Source: Aurantiacibacter sp. MUD61 (GTDB lineage Bacteria > Pseudomonadota > Alphaproteobacteria > Sphingomonadales > Sphingomonadaceae). Taken from it: 64,000 nt of DNA. Under the pieces are notes generated by a model, which worked only from the letters and a program-made list of their open reading frames with translations, was not told where the DNA came from and ran no database searches. Made by a program: the position numbers and the translations under genes. Numbering within the stretch: position 1 is the stretch's first letter; each line of letters opens with the position of its first letter. Shown one piece after another: positions 50,756 through 60,566 of the stretch. The stretch spans positions 310,001-374,000 of the forward strand of contig NZ_CP115446.1 of assembly GCF_027912455.1 (NCBI RefSeq). The letters run 5' to 3'.

Positions 50756-52087
50756 ATGGCCGACAAGAAGGACGACCCGCTAGGCGCCGTCACCACCCCT
50801 ACCCCGCGCCGCAAGCCAAAACCCGAAATCACCGAAATCGGCGGTCGCCCGATGAAGCCCAGCACGCTGATGATGGGCCACGGTTTCGACCCGGCCCTTT
50901 CCGAAGGTTCGCTAAAGGCGCCGATCTTCCTCACCAGCACCTTTGCATTCGAGAATGCTGCGGCGGGCAAACGCCATTTCGAAGGCATCACCGGCAAGCG
51001 CCCGGGCGGCGCGGAAGGCCTTGTCTATTCGCGCTTCAATGGGCCGAACCAGGAAATCCTCGAAGATCGCCTCGCCATCTGGGACGGTGCAGAGGATGCA
51101 CTGTGCTTCTCCAGCGGCATGACGGCGATTGCCGTGCTGATGCTGGCCGCGTGTAACGCTGGCGATGTGATCGTGCACTCCGGGCCGCTTTATGCAGCAT
51201 CCGAAGGTTTCGTCGCCAAGGTCATGGCGAAATATGGCGTGACCTATATCGCATTCCCGGCAGGCGCGACGCGTGAAGAGCTGGACGATGTGATGGCCCG
51301 CGCCAAGGCTCAGGCGGAAGAGCAAGGCGGCGAAGTGCCGCTCATCTATCTCGAAAGCCCCGGCAACCCGACCAACGCTCTGGTCGATATCGAAGCGGTG
51401 AAGGAAGCGCGCGATGCGCATTTCGACCCCGATCGCTGCCCGATCGCCATCGATAACACTTTCCTCGGCCCGATTTGGCAGCGCCCGCTCGATCATGGCG
51501 CAGACCTCGTCGTCTACTCGCTGACCAAATATGTCGGTGGTCATTCGGATCTTGTGGCCGGCTCCGTCTCGGGCGCGAAGAAGTGGGTCGATGCGATCCG
51601 CGCGCTGCGCAACACGATGGGCGGCATCGCCGATCCACACACCGCATGGATGCTGCTGCGTTCGCTGGAAACGGTCGAACTGCGCATGCAGCGCGCCGGA
51701 GAGAACGCGGCCAAGGTGTGCGAATTCCTGAAAAGCCACCCCAAGGTGGAAGGCCTCGGCTATCTCGGCATGATCGAGGATGAGCGCCAGAAGGACATCT
51801 ACGATCGCCATTGCCTTGGCGCGGGTTCCACCTTCTCGGTCTTCATCAAGGGCGGTGAGGCGGAATGCTTCCGTTTCCTCGATGCGCTGAAAGTCGCGAA
51901 GCTCGCGGTCAGCCTCGGCGGCACCGAGACGCTCGCGAGCCACCCGGCCAGCATGACTCACCTCTCGGTTGCCGAAGGCCGCCGTGCGGAATTGCGCATC
52001 ACCGATAATCTGGTGCGCATTTCCATCGGCATCGAAGATCCGGACGATCTGATCGCCGACTTCGAACAGGCGCTGGAAGCGGTATAA
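50756..52087 (+). CDS. Cystathionine gamma-synthase-family PLP enzyme
   Basis: About 443 residues from the ATG at 50756, directly after AAGGAAGGAG; an upstream frame start at 50702 would overlap the structured leader. Family motifs: YSRFNGPNQE, FSSGMTAIA, ESPGNPTN, AIDNTFLGP, PLP lysine K258 in YSLTKYVGGHSD, and SLGGTETLASHPASMTH. Members make or break C-S bonds (cystathionine synthases, methionine gamma-lyase). The exact reaction is not clear. The structured leader suggests control by a sulfur metabolite, which is inference. Confidence 0.88.
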   Translation: MADKKDDPLGAVTTPTPRRKPKPEITEIGGRPMKPSTLMMGHGFDPALSEGSLKAPIFLTSTFAFENAAAGKRHFEGITGKRPGGAEGLVYSRFNGPNQEILEDRLAIWDGAEDALCFSSGMTAIAVLMLAACNAGDVIVHSGPLYAASEGFVAKVMAKYGVTYIAFPAGATREELDDVMARAKAQAEEQGGEVPLIYLESPGNPTNALVDIEAVKEARDAHFDPDRCPIAIDNTFLGPIWQRPLDHGADLVVYSLTKYVGGHSDLVAGSVSGAKKWVDAIRALRNTMGGIADPHTAWMLLRSLETVELRMQRAGENAAKVCEFLKSHPKVEGLGYLGMIEDERQKDIYDRHCLGAGSTFSVFIKGGEAECFRFLDALKVAKLAVSLGGTETLASHPASMTHLSVAEGRRAELRITDNLVRISIGIEDPDDLIADFEQALEAV

Positions 52088-52287
52088 TCGCTGCGGCACC
52101 TTTCTGAATGGGGCGGACGCCCGCGCGTCTGCCACGGCGCGCGGGATCGCCTCTTCGTCGGCCCAACTTGCCGAACATGGGAAAGAGCGGCAAACGCCGC
52201 TTGCCCCGCCGCTGTCCAGACAGCTAAGGGAAAGCTTCGATAGTGCATGGACACTCACAAACTTTCAGGAATCGGACGGGAAATAGC

Positions 52288-53208
52288 GTGATCCGGAAAA
52301 TCGGTCTTCTCATCGGTGTTGCAGCTTGCGGCGCAATGGTCACTTCATGCGGCGGCGATGATACGCCCACCCCAACGCCGACGGACAGCGGAACGGCAAC
52401 GCCGACACCGACTCCCAGTTCGGGCGTCATCAATTTTGATTTCGCCGCCGATTTCGTCGCGACTTCTGCCAACACCAGCGCAATTGTCGCGTATTTTACG
52501 CCCGATGGCGGCGTCGAATTCTTCAATGATGCGACGCGCATCAACGGCAACAGCGGCATCGACTATGACGCCGACCCCAACAGCGTGACCATCGGCTATC
52601 CGGAGCAATCGACGACCACCACTTTCGATGCCGCCGATCTGGTCAGCAGCTCTGCCACGCAGCGCGTCTATCAGGACGGCGATCTGGGCCTCACGCTTGA
52701 TTTGCCCTTCACCCACATCCTTCGCGCAACGCTGGAAACCGACAACCAGGATTTCACCCGCGATACCGTTGATGGAACCCTGCGTAGCCAGCGCGTGACG
52801 GCATTCTTCCAGGTCTCTGCCGACGATACGGACATCACGTCGAACCTCACGTACACAGGCGATCCGCTGGTCGTTGGCGGCGAGGAAGGCGTGACTGCGC
52901 CTGATGTCCTTTCCGCTCCGCAAGTGACTTTCACCATCACGCCCGGAACCGATGACACCATCACCGGTACGATTACCATTTTTGAGACCGTGAACAATGT
53001 TCAGGTCCAGGTCGCCGAACTCGATTTCAGTGCGACTGTATTAGCTAGCAATACTTTCAGCGGCACGATTGAAGACACCAATTTTGACCTGACGGGTGAG
53101 TTTGCCGGTGCGCTTTCGGGTCCGAACCGGGATGAACTCTTCATCACCTTCGTCGCATTCAATGCGGATGATAATCGCACCTTCCTGGGCAATATCATCG
53201 CTGATTGA
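52288..53208 (+). CDS. Lipoprotein of unknown function with PT-repeat linker
   Basis: About 306 residues from a GTG at 52288: MIRKIGLLIGVAACGAMVTSC is a lipoprotein signal with lipobox VTSC. A short Thr/Pro linker (DDTPTPTPTDSGTATPTP) follows, then a beta-rich acidic domain of about 260 residues resembling transferrin-binding-protein-like barrels (TGEFAGALSGPNRDELFITFVAF near the end). A surface-exposed role is likely; the ligand is unknown. It converges on the histidine kinase gene. Confidence 0.7.
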   Translation: MIRKIGLLIGVAACGAMVTSCGGDDTPTPTPTDSGTATPTPTPSSGVINFDFAADFVATSANTSAIVAYFTPDGGVEFFNDATRINGNSGIDYDADPNSVTIGYPEQSTTTTFDAADLVSSSATQRVYQDGDLGLTLDLPFTHILRATLETDNQDFTRDTVDGTLRSQRVTAFFQVSADDTDITSNLTYTGDPLVVGGEEGVTAPDVLSAPQVTFTITPGTDDTITGTITIFETVNNVQVQVAELDFSATVLASNTFSGTIEDTNFDLTGEFAGALSGPNRDELFITFVAFNADDNRTFLGNIIAD

Positions 53209-53217
53209 TCACGTCTG

Positions 53218-55047
53218 CTAAGCGTCGGATCTCGCGAAGCGGGAAGAGGATCGGTCAGGCGTCAGCCTACCGCCCTCTCGCAGATTGCGGGTGCTGGCGG
53301 AAGGCCAGTGGTCAATCGAATTGATGTCTTCGGCGTAGTGCTCATCGGACTGGGGACTTTCATCCATAGTGCGATGTGGCGCAGTTTCTTCCGCTCCTTC
53401 AATAGCATTCTCGGCTTCGCGGCTAGGAATACTGACGGTAAAGGTTGAGCCTATCGTCTCCTTCGAGACGACCTGAATTGTGCCACCCATCAGGCGCACC
53501 AGATCGGCAGAAATCGCCAGCCCCAGCCCCGATCCGCCGTAGCGCCGTGCGGTGCCCTGATCGAGCTGCTCAAACAGCCCGAAGATGCGCCCGAGATGCT
53601 CCTCCGGCACACCGATGCCGGTATCTCGCACCGAAATCATCAGCCGATCATCGCGCGTGCGCGCGCGCAACTCGACTTCCCCGCGATCGGTGAATTTCAC
53701 CGCATTCCCGATGAGGTTGAGCAGCACCTGCCGCAGCCTGAAGGGATCGCCACGGGCATACTGCCGGACCGAGGGATCAATATCGCAGTGAAGCGCGATC
53801 CCCTTTTTCTGCGCTGTGCCGCGAAACATCTCGGCACTTTCGCGCAGTACGCGGTGCAGATCGAAATCCTGCTCCTCCAGCACCATCTGCCCGCTTTCGA
53901 TCTTCGCAAAATCCAGGATGTCGTTGAGCAGCCGCGTCATGCTGCCGCCCGAATTGGCGATATGCTCGACATATTCGCGCTGTTGCGGGTCAAGCCGTGT
54001 CTGCAACAGGAGGTCGGTAAACCCGATGACGCCGTTCATCGGTGTGCGAATTTCGTGGCTCATGCTGGCGAGGAAGCGCGACTTGGCCTCTGCCGCTTCC
54101 ACCTTGTGCCGCAGCAATGATGCAATGGGCAGACCCACAGCAAAACTGCTGGCGAGGAAGAGCTGCAACACCATCGCCTTTTCACTGACCGACCCGTCGA
54201 CGAGATTGATCGGCCCCCTGCCAAGGCTGGTGGCAATCACCGCGACGAGGGCGAGATTGATGATGGCGATGGCGTTGCCAACAGGCCCCAGCCGCACCGC
54301 ATAGAGGATCACCAAGGGCGCATCGAGGAACAGGAAGGGATAGTCCGTCTGCCAGAAGGTGTAGAAGCTGACCGCGGTTCCGAAAGCGATGATCAGCATG
54401 GCCTCGCCCAGCTTGGCACGTGTCAATTGATCGCGGCGCTTCCATGCCTTGATCAGGATCGAACTGGCAGGGACAATCAGCAGTAGCCCCAAAGCGTCCG
54501 CGCGTGTCCAGACGAGCCACATCGACCATAGGCCCGCCAGGCCATCGGGCGCGATAAACAGGCTCGCCACAAGGCCAGAGCACGATGCTGCGACAATCGC
54601 GGTTCCTGTGTAGATCAGGATCTCCCGCGTTCCGGTGAAGTCGGGATTGACCACCGCAAAGCGCTGCATCCCGTAAAGGACGATCAGCACTTCGATCTGA
54701 TTGGCTACGCCTAGACCGGTCGCGAAGAACAGCGAATCTCCCACGTGAAGGTTGGCCGCAATATTGCCCGCCAAAGCCGACAGCATGAACACAGGGATAT
54801 GCCGTTCGCGGCTATGCAGTAGCAGGACGAGCAAGGCGGCATTGGGCATCCAGACTGCCGCAATCCGCCCGCTTTCCCGGGTCAGCGAAATACCGAAGGA
54901 TGCTAGGAGGCCAAATCCGGCGAAGACCAGCGATGCGATCAGTGCCAGTCGAAGAATGCGCTGCGATGCTTCCACCGGCGACAAACCGACGGGCACGGCT
55001 GACACCATGCCATGCGTTGCGCGGTTGATCGGACTATGCACACCCAT
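53218..55047 (-). CDS. MASE1-domain sensor histidine kinase
   Basis: About 609 residues from the ATG at 55047, preceded by AAGGAG; an ATG nine codons upstream lacks a ribosome site. An eight-span MASE1-like membrane sensor (about 30-310) is followed by a HisKA domain with [16 protein letters not shown] and a catalytic ATPase with [22 protein letters not shown] and [10 protein letters not shown]. The C-terminal 60 residues are polar and disordered. No receiver domain is present, so it must signal to a separate regulator, not in this window. Confidence 0.9.
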   Translation of the reverse strand: MGVHSPINRATHGMVSAVPVGLSPVEASQRILRLALIASLVFAGFGLLASFGISLTRESGRIAAVWMPNAALLVLLLHSRERHIPVFMLSALAGNIAANLHVGDSLFFATGLGVANQIEVLIVLYGMQRFAVVNPDFTGTREILIYTGTAIVAASCSGLVASLFIAPDGLAGLWSMWLVWTRADALGLLLIVPASSILIKAWKRRDQLTRAKLGEAMLIIAFGTAVSFYTFWQTDYPFLFLDAPLVILYAVRLGPVGNAIAIINLALVAVIATSLGRGPINLVDGSVSEKAMVLQLFLASSFAVGLPIASLLRHKVEAAEAKSRFLASMSHEIRTPMNGVIGFTDLLLQTRLDPQQREYVEHIANSGGSMTRLLNDILDFAKIESGQMVLEEQDFDLHRVLRESAEMFRGTAQKKGIALHCDIDPSVRQYARGDPFRLRQVLLNLIGNAVKFTDRGEVELRARTRDDRLMISVRDTGIGVPEEHLGRIFGLFEQLDQGTARRYGGSGLGLAISADLVRLMGGTIQVVSKETIGSTFTVSIPSREAENAIEGAEETAPHRTMDESPQSDEHYAEDINSIDHWPSASTRNLREGGRLTPDRSSSRFARSDA

Positions 55048-55144
55048 CGTGCTGATGCTCCTTGGTAAGGGCATCGCCTAGGGTAGTGGCGGAAAATTTG
55101 GGCTGAGCGCGGGCCCTGGTAAAACTGCGTAGGGCCGAGCCTGG

Positions 55145-55708
55145 TCAGCCCTTCCACTCGCGCCGTTCTTCGGCCGCTTTGAGGACTTCATAGGCAAGCT
55201 GCAGCTTCTGGAATTCCTCCGCCGCAGCTTCATCGCCGGGCTTCACGTCGGGGTGGACTTTCTTTGCGCGCGCACGCCATTCGCGCTTGATCGCATCGAA
55301 ATCGGCGTCCGCTTCCAGTTCGAGCACTTCGAGTGCGCGCATCTCATCGGCGCTGCGCGATCCATCGCCGCTCCCGCCCCAGCCGTAATGCTGTGCTTCG
55401 GCATAGCCGGCGTTCTCGGTCTGCTCGGATTTGGCGCGCTTGGCGGCCTCTTCCTTGTCGAGCCCTTCGAAATAGTCCCAGCCCTTATTGTATTCCGCTG
55501 CGTGACGCTGGCAGAAATACCAGCGATCCTTGCTGTTGGGGCTCTTGGGCGCGGGGCAATCGCCCTTTTCCTCGCACCCGTGCCGGTCGCACAGGCGCAC
55601 GGTTGCCGCCTCGCGGCTATCTTCATAGCCACGCCAGCGCGGGAAGCCCCAGTCGTTCGACCGACGCGATCCGACCATTATCGAATAATCCAAGTCATGG
55701 GCATCCAA
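55145..55708 (-). CDS. J-domain protein
   Basis: This 187-residue protein has a C-terminal DnaJ domain (about 125-185) with the essential HPD in KKVHPDVKPGD and a helix IV region LQLAYEVLKAAEE. The N-terminal part has Cys residues (RLCDRHGCEEKGDCPAP ... WYFCQRHAAEYNKGWDYF) that could bind zinc and that are common in alphaproteobacterial J proteins. It should stimulate a DnaK-type chaperone; the client is unknown. Confidence 0.9.
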   Translation of the reverse strand: MDAHDLDYSIMVGSRRSNDWGFPRWRGYEDSREAATVRLCDRHGCEEKGDCPAPKSPNSKDRWYFCQRHAAEYNKGWDYFEGLDKEEAAKRAKSEQTENAGYAEAQHYGWGGSGDGSRSADEMRALEVLELEADADFDAIKREWRARAKKVHPDVKPGDEAAAEEFQKLQLAYEVLKAAEERREWKG

Positions 55709-55836
55709 CGCCTATAGGCCAGCAAAGTGCCCTATGTAACCCGGTCTGTTTGGCCGGGTGGACGGGTTGAGGGAACGATTTGGCAAGCAATATGTTGCAT
55801 TGCAGCAAACCGAGACGACGAAGGACAAGGTACACC

Positions 55837-56010
55837 GTGAGCAAACAGCTGGCCATTTCTGCAACGGCATCGCTTTTCGCGATGATGGCGTTCGTGCTGA
55901 TTGCCACCCCTTCCCACTCGGATCGTGCGAGCATTGCCAAGAACGAAACAGGCGCGACAATCGAAATTGCCGCGCCCGCTTTCGACCGGGCTCTCCCGAT
56001 CAGTCATTAA
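55837..56010 (+). CDS. Small exported protein, 57 residues
   Basis: A GTG at 55837 follows AAGGACAAGG by a good distance. The product has a hydrophobic signal segment (ISATASLFAMMAFVLIATPSHS) and a mature tail of about 30 residues with IEIAAPAFDRAL. It lies in the divergent gap between the J-domain gene and pal, converging on pal with a 9-nt gap. Function unknown. The clean signal peptide and ribosome site argue for a real gene despite its size. Confidence 0.6.
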   Translation: MSKQLAISATASLFAMMAFVLIATPSHSDRASIAKNETGATIEIAAPAFDRALPISH

Positions 56011-56019
56011 TTTCGCCGG

Positions 56020-56541
56020 TCAGCGCGTGATCATCACCGTGACTGCACGGCGGTTGCGCGCCCAGGCGGTTTCGTTGGACCCCGTGGCCACCGGGCGTTC
56101 CTCGCCATAGCTAACCGTGTTGAGGCGCGATTCCGGCACGCCGAGGCTCACTAGATAGTTCTTTGCGGCATTGGCGCGGCGCTCACCCAGGGCGAGGTTA
56201 TAATCGCGCGTGCCACGCTCGTCCGCATGGCCTTCCACGGTCGCGCGGGCATTGGTGTATTGCAGCAGGTATTCGGCCTGACGGCGCAGCGCCGTCGCAT
56301 CCTCTGAATCGATATTATAGCGATCGGTGTCGAAATAGATCGTGTCCGCGCCCATCATCGCATCGGCGAAATGCATTTGCGAGCCGGGTTGCGGGCCGGC
56401 AGGCGTGGTAGCCGTCGGCGTCGGCGTGGGGTTGGTCACAACATCCTGCGGAGGATCGGGAGTGACTTCCGGCGGCTGCCGGTTACAGGCGGCGAGCGCC
56501 AGAGCGCTGGAAACAGTAAGGGCGATAGCAATGCGATTCAT
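56020..56541 (-). CDS. pal: Peptidoglycan-associated lipoprotein Pal
   Basis: About 173 residues from the ATG at 56541, which follows GGAGAG; the longer frame is not translated sequence. It has lipobox ALAAC, a Pro/Thr-rich linker and an OmpA-like domain with IYFDTDRYNIDSED, VEGHADERGTRDYNLALGERRANA and VSYGEERPVA. It anchors the outer membrane to peptidoglycan as the last part of the Tol-Pal chain. Confidence 0.96.
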   Translation of the reverse strand: MNRIAIALTVSSALALAACNRQPPEVTPDPPQDVVTNPTPTPTATTPAGPQPGSQMHFADAMMGADTIYFDTDRYNIDSEDATALRRQAEYLLQYTNARATVEGHADERGTRDYNLALGERRANAAKNYLVSLGVPESRLNTVSYGEERPVATGSNETAWARNRRAVTVMITR

Positions 56542-56605
56542 GTTTTGGCTCTCCTTGAACCTATGAAATGGACTCTTTTCGCGGCCCAATGGGGATATAA
56601 CGCAT

Positions 56606-58009
56606 TTACGGCAAAACCGGTCCCCAGGCCGGATCTGACGCGCCAACCGGCGTGCGCAAGCGGCGTTCGTTGTCACCGGTCAGGTCCACCTGCCAGATGC
56701 TCGTATCGCCGGAATTGCGCTCCGTCCGGAAGAACTGGATGATGCGGCCGTTGGGCGCCCAGGTGGGCCCTTCATCGTGCCATGCATTGGTGAGCTGGCG
56801 CATATTGCGCCCGTTCGGGTTCATTACCGCGATGCGAAAATCGCCTGCGATATGCGTGAAGGCGATCTGGTCTCCGCGCGGGCTCCATTCGGGCGTGGCG
56901 CAGCGCCCGCCGAAGAAGCTGATGCGGCGCTGGTTGGAGCCATCCGCATCCATGACATAGCATTGCTGCGCGCCGGACTGGTCGCTTTCAAACACGATCT
57001 GGCGGCCATCAGGCGAATAAGAGCCACCCACTTCAATCGCCGGACCGGAGGTTAGACGCTCCGGTCGACCTGAACCATCCGAGCGCACGCGGTAAATGTC
57101 GGTATTGCCGGAAACAGCCATCGAATAGAGGATATAGCGGCCATCCGGGCTCCAGCGCGGGGCGAAGGTTGCATTGGGGCTTTCGGTAACCAGCTGCTGG
57201 CGACCGCTATCGATGTCATAGACATAAATGCGCGGGTTGCCGTCCACATAGGACAGATAGGCAATACGCGAATAATCGGGCGAGTAGCGCGGGCTGAGCG
57301 CGGTCGACTGGCCATTGGTGATGAAGCGGTGGTTGGCGCCGTCGCTATCCATGATGGCGAGCCGCTTGACGCGGTTATCCTTGGGCCCGGTCTCCGCAAT
57401 GTAGGCGATACGGCTATCGAAGAACGGGTCTTCGCCCGACAGGCGGGAATAGACGAGATCGGCACAGCGGTGTGCCGCACGGCGCCACTCGGCAGGAGCT
57501 ACAACCCAGCCCTCGCGCACAAGCTCGGTCTGCAAGGCCACGTCGTAAAGGTAGCAGCCGACCGTCAACCGGCCATCGTCATTCGCGCGGACAAATCCGT
57601 GCACCAGCATTTCAGCCGACCGGCCCTGCCACGTGCCGAACGCGGGCGCGGTAATCTGGTCATAGCTGGGGCGCGGCAAAGCGTCTGGGCCGACCGGGCG
57701 GAACAGGCCATTGAAGCGCAGATCGTTGTAAACAACGCGTGCTAGCTCAAGGCCAAGAGCCTCGGTACCGGAAGAATTGGCGGGCGTTGCCACATCGCGA
57801 TTGGTGGCGAACGCAGCAATAGCGATGCCAAGATCCTGCCAAGCAGAGTCGTCGGTCACCGTGCCACGCAGCGGGCCATCATCCTGATCGGCCACCGCTT
57901 CAGGCTCGCCATCCTGCGAGGCCATCGTCGCCGGATCGAGATCGTCCTGCGCCATGGCCGGTGTGCCGAAAAGCAATGCGGCGACGGCAAGTGAACTCAA
58001 GATACGCAT
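56606..58009 (-). CDS. tolB: TolB, Tol-Pal periplasmic protein
   Basis: About 467 residues from the ATG at 58009, which overlaps the tolA stop (TAATG). It has signal peptide LLFGTPAMAQ, an N-terminal domain (about 50-190) and a six-bladed beta-propeller built from repeats such as LSPRYSPDYSRIAYLS, FAPRWSPDGRYILYS and VGGSYSPDGRQIVFES. It binds Pal and TolA in the periplasm. Confidence 0.96.
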   Translation of the reverse strand: MRILSSLAVAALLFGTPAMAQDDLDPATMASQDGEPEAVADQDDGPLRGTVTDDSAWQDLGIAIAAFATNRDVATPANSSGTEALGLELARVVYNDLRFNGLFRPVGPDALPRPSYDQITAPAFGTWQGRSAEMLVHGFVRANDDGRLTVGCYLYDVALQTELVREGWVVAPAEWRRAAHRCADLVYSRLSGEDPFFDSRIAYIAETGPKDNRVKRLAIMDSDGANHRFITNGQSTALSPRYSPDYSRIAYLSYVDGNPRIYVYDIDSGRQQLVTESPNATFAPRWSPDGRYILYSMAVSGNTDIYRVRSDGSGRPERLTSGPAIEVGGSYSPDGRQIVFESDQSGAQQCYVMDADGSNQRRISFFGGRCATPEWSPRGDQIAFTHIAGDFRIAVMNPNGRNMRQLTNAWHDEGPTWAPNGRIIQFFRTERNSGDTSIWQVDLTGDNERRLRTPVGASDPAWGPVLP

Positions 58010-58782
58010 TACAATCTCCGGTCGAAATCCCATTCCAGATCGTCCCACCGACTATAGAACTGGTCTGGCAAGTTGAAAGGTGCAGCAAGCTGGACCGCGC
58101 GAATGGCGCGCTCGCAATGCAACGACGCCTGCGGACGGTTGCTGTCATTTATTCCACGCTGCGTCACACACCTCGGGCGGCCAGAAAGCGAACCATCTCG
58201 GTTGAGACGCCAAGAGACGACTGTAACCAGCTGATCCACATCCACTCCCGACGGCGCGCTCCAATGCGGACGCAATTGCCGCGTGATGGCAGAAGCCAGG
58301 GCAGCGCGCTCCTGCGGGCCAAAGTTGGCAGCAGGTGCTCCGCGGCTCCCCTCACCTGCGCCGGTATTCGGCAGGAAATTGTCGTCAAGCCGGCTGCCAC
58401 GCGGTCGCTGCGATGCTGTCGCGCTGGGCGTTGGTGCGGGTGTCGGGCGCGTCGTCGGACGGGTTGTCGGGGCAACGCGGGGCGTCGTCGTCGGGGCAAC
58501 TCTTGGCTCGGGCGGCGGCACGGTGACCGCTTCCGCCGGTTCAGGAAGATCGGCGATTTCCGGCGCGAGGCTCGCCGCCGATTCAACCGCTGGATCGGGT
58601 GCAGTGGATTCCAGGCTGACTTCTGTCGCAAGCCTCACTTCCACCCGGTCTGCCGGTGGGGGAATATCAAGGTCACGCTGCTGCGCCATCCACATCAGCC
58701 CGCCCGCCAGCGCGATATGCGCCACCACGGCTACACCGATGCCGATGCGTTCTTCCGTGGACTGGTGGGCGAGTGCGGCCAT
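58009..58782 (-). CDS. tolA: TolA-like energy-transducing protein
   Basis: This 257-residue protein has one N-terminal membrane helix (IGVAVVAHIALAGGLMWMA), a long Pro/Thr/Ala-rich periplasmic spacer (about 45-130) with TTRPTTRPTPAPTPS repeats, and a C-terminal domain of TonB/TolA type (LRPHWSAPSGVDVDQLVTVVSWRLNRDGSL). It couples the TolQR motor to TolB-Pal. The spacer is Pro-rich instead of the helical Ala/Lys type of enterobacteria, which is usual in alphaproteobacteria. Confidence 0.9.
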   Translation of the reverse strand: MAALAHQSTEERIGIGVAVVAHIALAGGLMWMAQQRDLDIPPPADRVEVRLATEVSLESTAPDPAVESAASLAPEIADLPEPAEAVTVPPPEPRVAPTTTPRVAPTTRPTTRPTPAPTPSATASQRPRGSRLDDNFLPNTGAGEGSRGAPAANFGPQERAALASAITRQLRPHWSAPSGVDVDQLVTVVSWRLNRDGSLSGRPRCVTQRGINDSNRPQASLHCERAIRAVQLAAPFNLPDQFYSRWDDLEWDFDRRL

Positions 58783-58793
58783 AATCTCTCGGG

Positions 58794-59318
58794 CTATTCG
58801 GCTGCGCCTGAACCGGGCGTTACCGCCACGGCTTCAAGTTCGCCGCCAGCGTCAGCGGGCGCCGTATCCTCAGCCGGAGCCGCGCCGCTGGTGGTGATCA
58901 GCGAGATCGAGTTGAAGCCTGCGCGATTGAGCTCACCCATCACCGCCATTGCCCGGCCCCAGTCGATCGCGCGATCGGCGCGCAGATTAACGAGCGGACG
59001 CTCGGCTCCCTCTGGCCCCGCAATGCTGTCGAGGGCTTGCGGCAATGCTCCGGGTTCGATCTGCACATCGTCGATATAGACAAACCCTGCGCTATCGATT
59101 GCGACGGTCACCTGGTCAGGCTCCTGATCCACCGGATTGGCGCGGCTTTCCGGCAAGTCCACAGGAACGCCGCTGGCGAGCAATGGCGCGGTGACCATAA
59201 AGATAATCAGCAGCACCAGCATCACGTCCACAAACGGCGTGACGTTGATTTCGGCCATGGGCGCGCGGCGCGAACCGCGCCCTCGTCCTTTCCTGCCGCC
59301 GGTCATTCCCATCGCCAT
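58794..59318 (-). CDS. tolR: TolR, ExbD/TolR-family protein
   Basis: This 174-residue protein has a cytoplasmic start, then INVTPFVDVMLVLLIIFMV with the conserved membrane Asp of the proton path, and a periplasmic domain with ADRAIDWGRAMAVMGELNRAGF. An acidic Ala-rich tail is added at the C-terminus. It pairs with TolQ (adjacent, no gap). Confidence 0.95.
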   Translation of the reverse strand: MAMGMTGGRKGRGRGSRRAPMAEINVTPFVDVMLVLLIIFMVTAPLLASGVPVDLPESRANPVDQEPDQVTVAIDSAGFVYIDDVQIEPGALPQALDSIAGPEGAERPLVNLRADRAIDWGRAMAVMGELNRAGFNSISLITTSGAAPAEDTAPADAGGELEAVAVTPGSGAAE

Positions 59319-60026
59319 TTAGACGGTTTCCATTTCGCGGCTCACCTGCGCATGCACACGGTCGGCAAAGCGGGTGAGACGGGCTTCGAAGCCATTCACG
59401 GTGTTCGACAGGCGGTTGTAAGCGATCACCGCAGGGATAGCGGCGAACAGGCCGATCGCAGTCGCAAACAGTGCCTCGGCAATACCCGGAGCGACCACGG
59501 CGAGCGAAGAGTTCTGCTGCAAGCCGATCTGGAAGAAGCTGTTCATGATGCCCCAGACGGTGCCGAACAGGCCCACGAACGGCGCGACCGAACCGACGGT
59601 GGCGAGAAAGTTGAGGCGATTGGCAAGCTTGTCCGATTCCAGCGCGACCTGCCCTTCCATCGCCTGCGCCACGCGGTTGCGCGCCGCTTCCTTGTCACGC
59701 AGGCCAGCCTTGTGGCTGCGGCGGAATTCGCTGATCCCGGCGGCGGCCACGCGGGCAGACGCATTGTCATTCTGGCGGCGCGTATCGAGCAGGCCATCGA
59801 CATCATCGTCGGACCAGAAGCCCTTTTCGAACGCATCGCATTTGCGCTTCGTATTGCCCATTTTCAGCGTGAAACCGACAATGATCGCCCAGACCCAGAT
59901 GGAGGCCAGCACCAGCCCGACGATCACCATCTGGACGACAATATCCGCCTGCATGAAGAGTTCGATCGGATCGAGCCGTGTGGGGGCGCTGGCGGCTCCG
60001 GCGGAGAGAGTATCAAGCAGGCTCAT
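59319..60026 (-). CDS. tolQ: TolQ, MotA/TolQ/ExbB proton channel protein
   Basis: This 235-residue protein has three membrane helices (about 28-52, 140-165 and 175-200). The conserved LFGTVWGIMNSF and LFATAIGLFAAIPAVIAYNRL lie in helices 2 and 3. It forms the stator of the Tol motor with TolR. Its start overlaps the end of the thioesterase gene by 4 nt. Confidence 0.96.
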   Translation of the reverse strand: MSLLDTLSAGAASAPTRLDPIELFMQADIVVQMVIVGLVLASIWVWAIIVGFTLKMGNTKRKCDAFEKGFWSDDDVDGLLDTRRQNDNASARVAAAGISEFRRSHKAGLRDKEAARNRVAQAMEGQVALESDKLANRLNFLATVGSVAPFVGLFGTVWGIMNSFFQIGLQQNSSLAVVAPGIAEALFATAIGLFAAIPAVIAYNRLSNTVNGFEARLTRFADRVHAQVSREMETV

Positions 60027-60478
60027 TCAGTGTCTTTCTGGACAAATGTTTCAAAAGCTTCGCGCCACTGCGCTGGCTGGCGCTTGGGCCGGCCATCGCT
60101 GGACAGGAAAGCGGCGACGATATCGACTTCAGCCAGAAGCTCATCATCGCGGTAGATTTTCTGCACCATATTGCAGCTTGCCGCACGCACGGCATCGCAG
60201 GTGGTGACGACAGTCAGCACATCGTCCAGCATGGCCGGGCGGCGCCATTTGATATTCGCTTCGGAGACGGCATAGAAACCCTCACCCGCGCCATGCGCTT
60301 TACGCTGATCGATACCGAGAAGGCGCAGGATGTCGCTACGCGCACGCTCGCACCATTTCAGATAATTGGCGTGATAGGCGATGCCGGACAGGTCGGTATC
60401 CTCAAAGAAAACACGCACCGGATAAAGGTGTCGTGACCCATCGATAACCCCCGAGGGTGGCTGTATTTGCTCATCCAT
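60023..60478 (-). CDS. ybgC: YbgC, Tol-Pal-associated acyl-CoA thioesterase
   Basis: This 151-residue hotdog-fold protein has YPVRVFFEDTDLSGIAYHANYLKWCERARSD with the active-site Asp and the Tol-Pal-type spacing. It probably hydrolyses acyl-CoA or acyl-ACP at the membrane. It is the first gene of the five-gene tol-pal operon running left; the promoter should lie in 60479-60566, where I see no clear boxes. Confidence 0.94.
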   Translation of the reverse strand: MDEQIQPPSGVIDGSRHLYPVRVFFEDTDLSGIAYHANYLKWCERARSDILRLLGIDQRKAHGAGEGFYAVSEANIKWRRPAMLDDVLTVVTTCDAVRAASCNMVQKIYRDDELLAEVDIVAAFLSSDGRPKRQPAQWREAFETFVQKDTE

Positions 60479-60566
60479 ATCTGAACGGCTGCTTACAAGT
60501 GCGAGCGGCGAAGCAAAAGAGGGTTAATCGCCGAGCCGAGTCATTCCGGCGACAGTCCGACACGAT

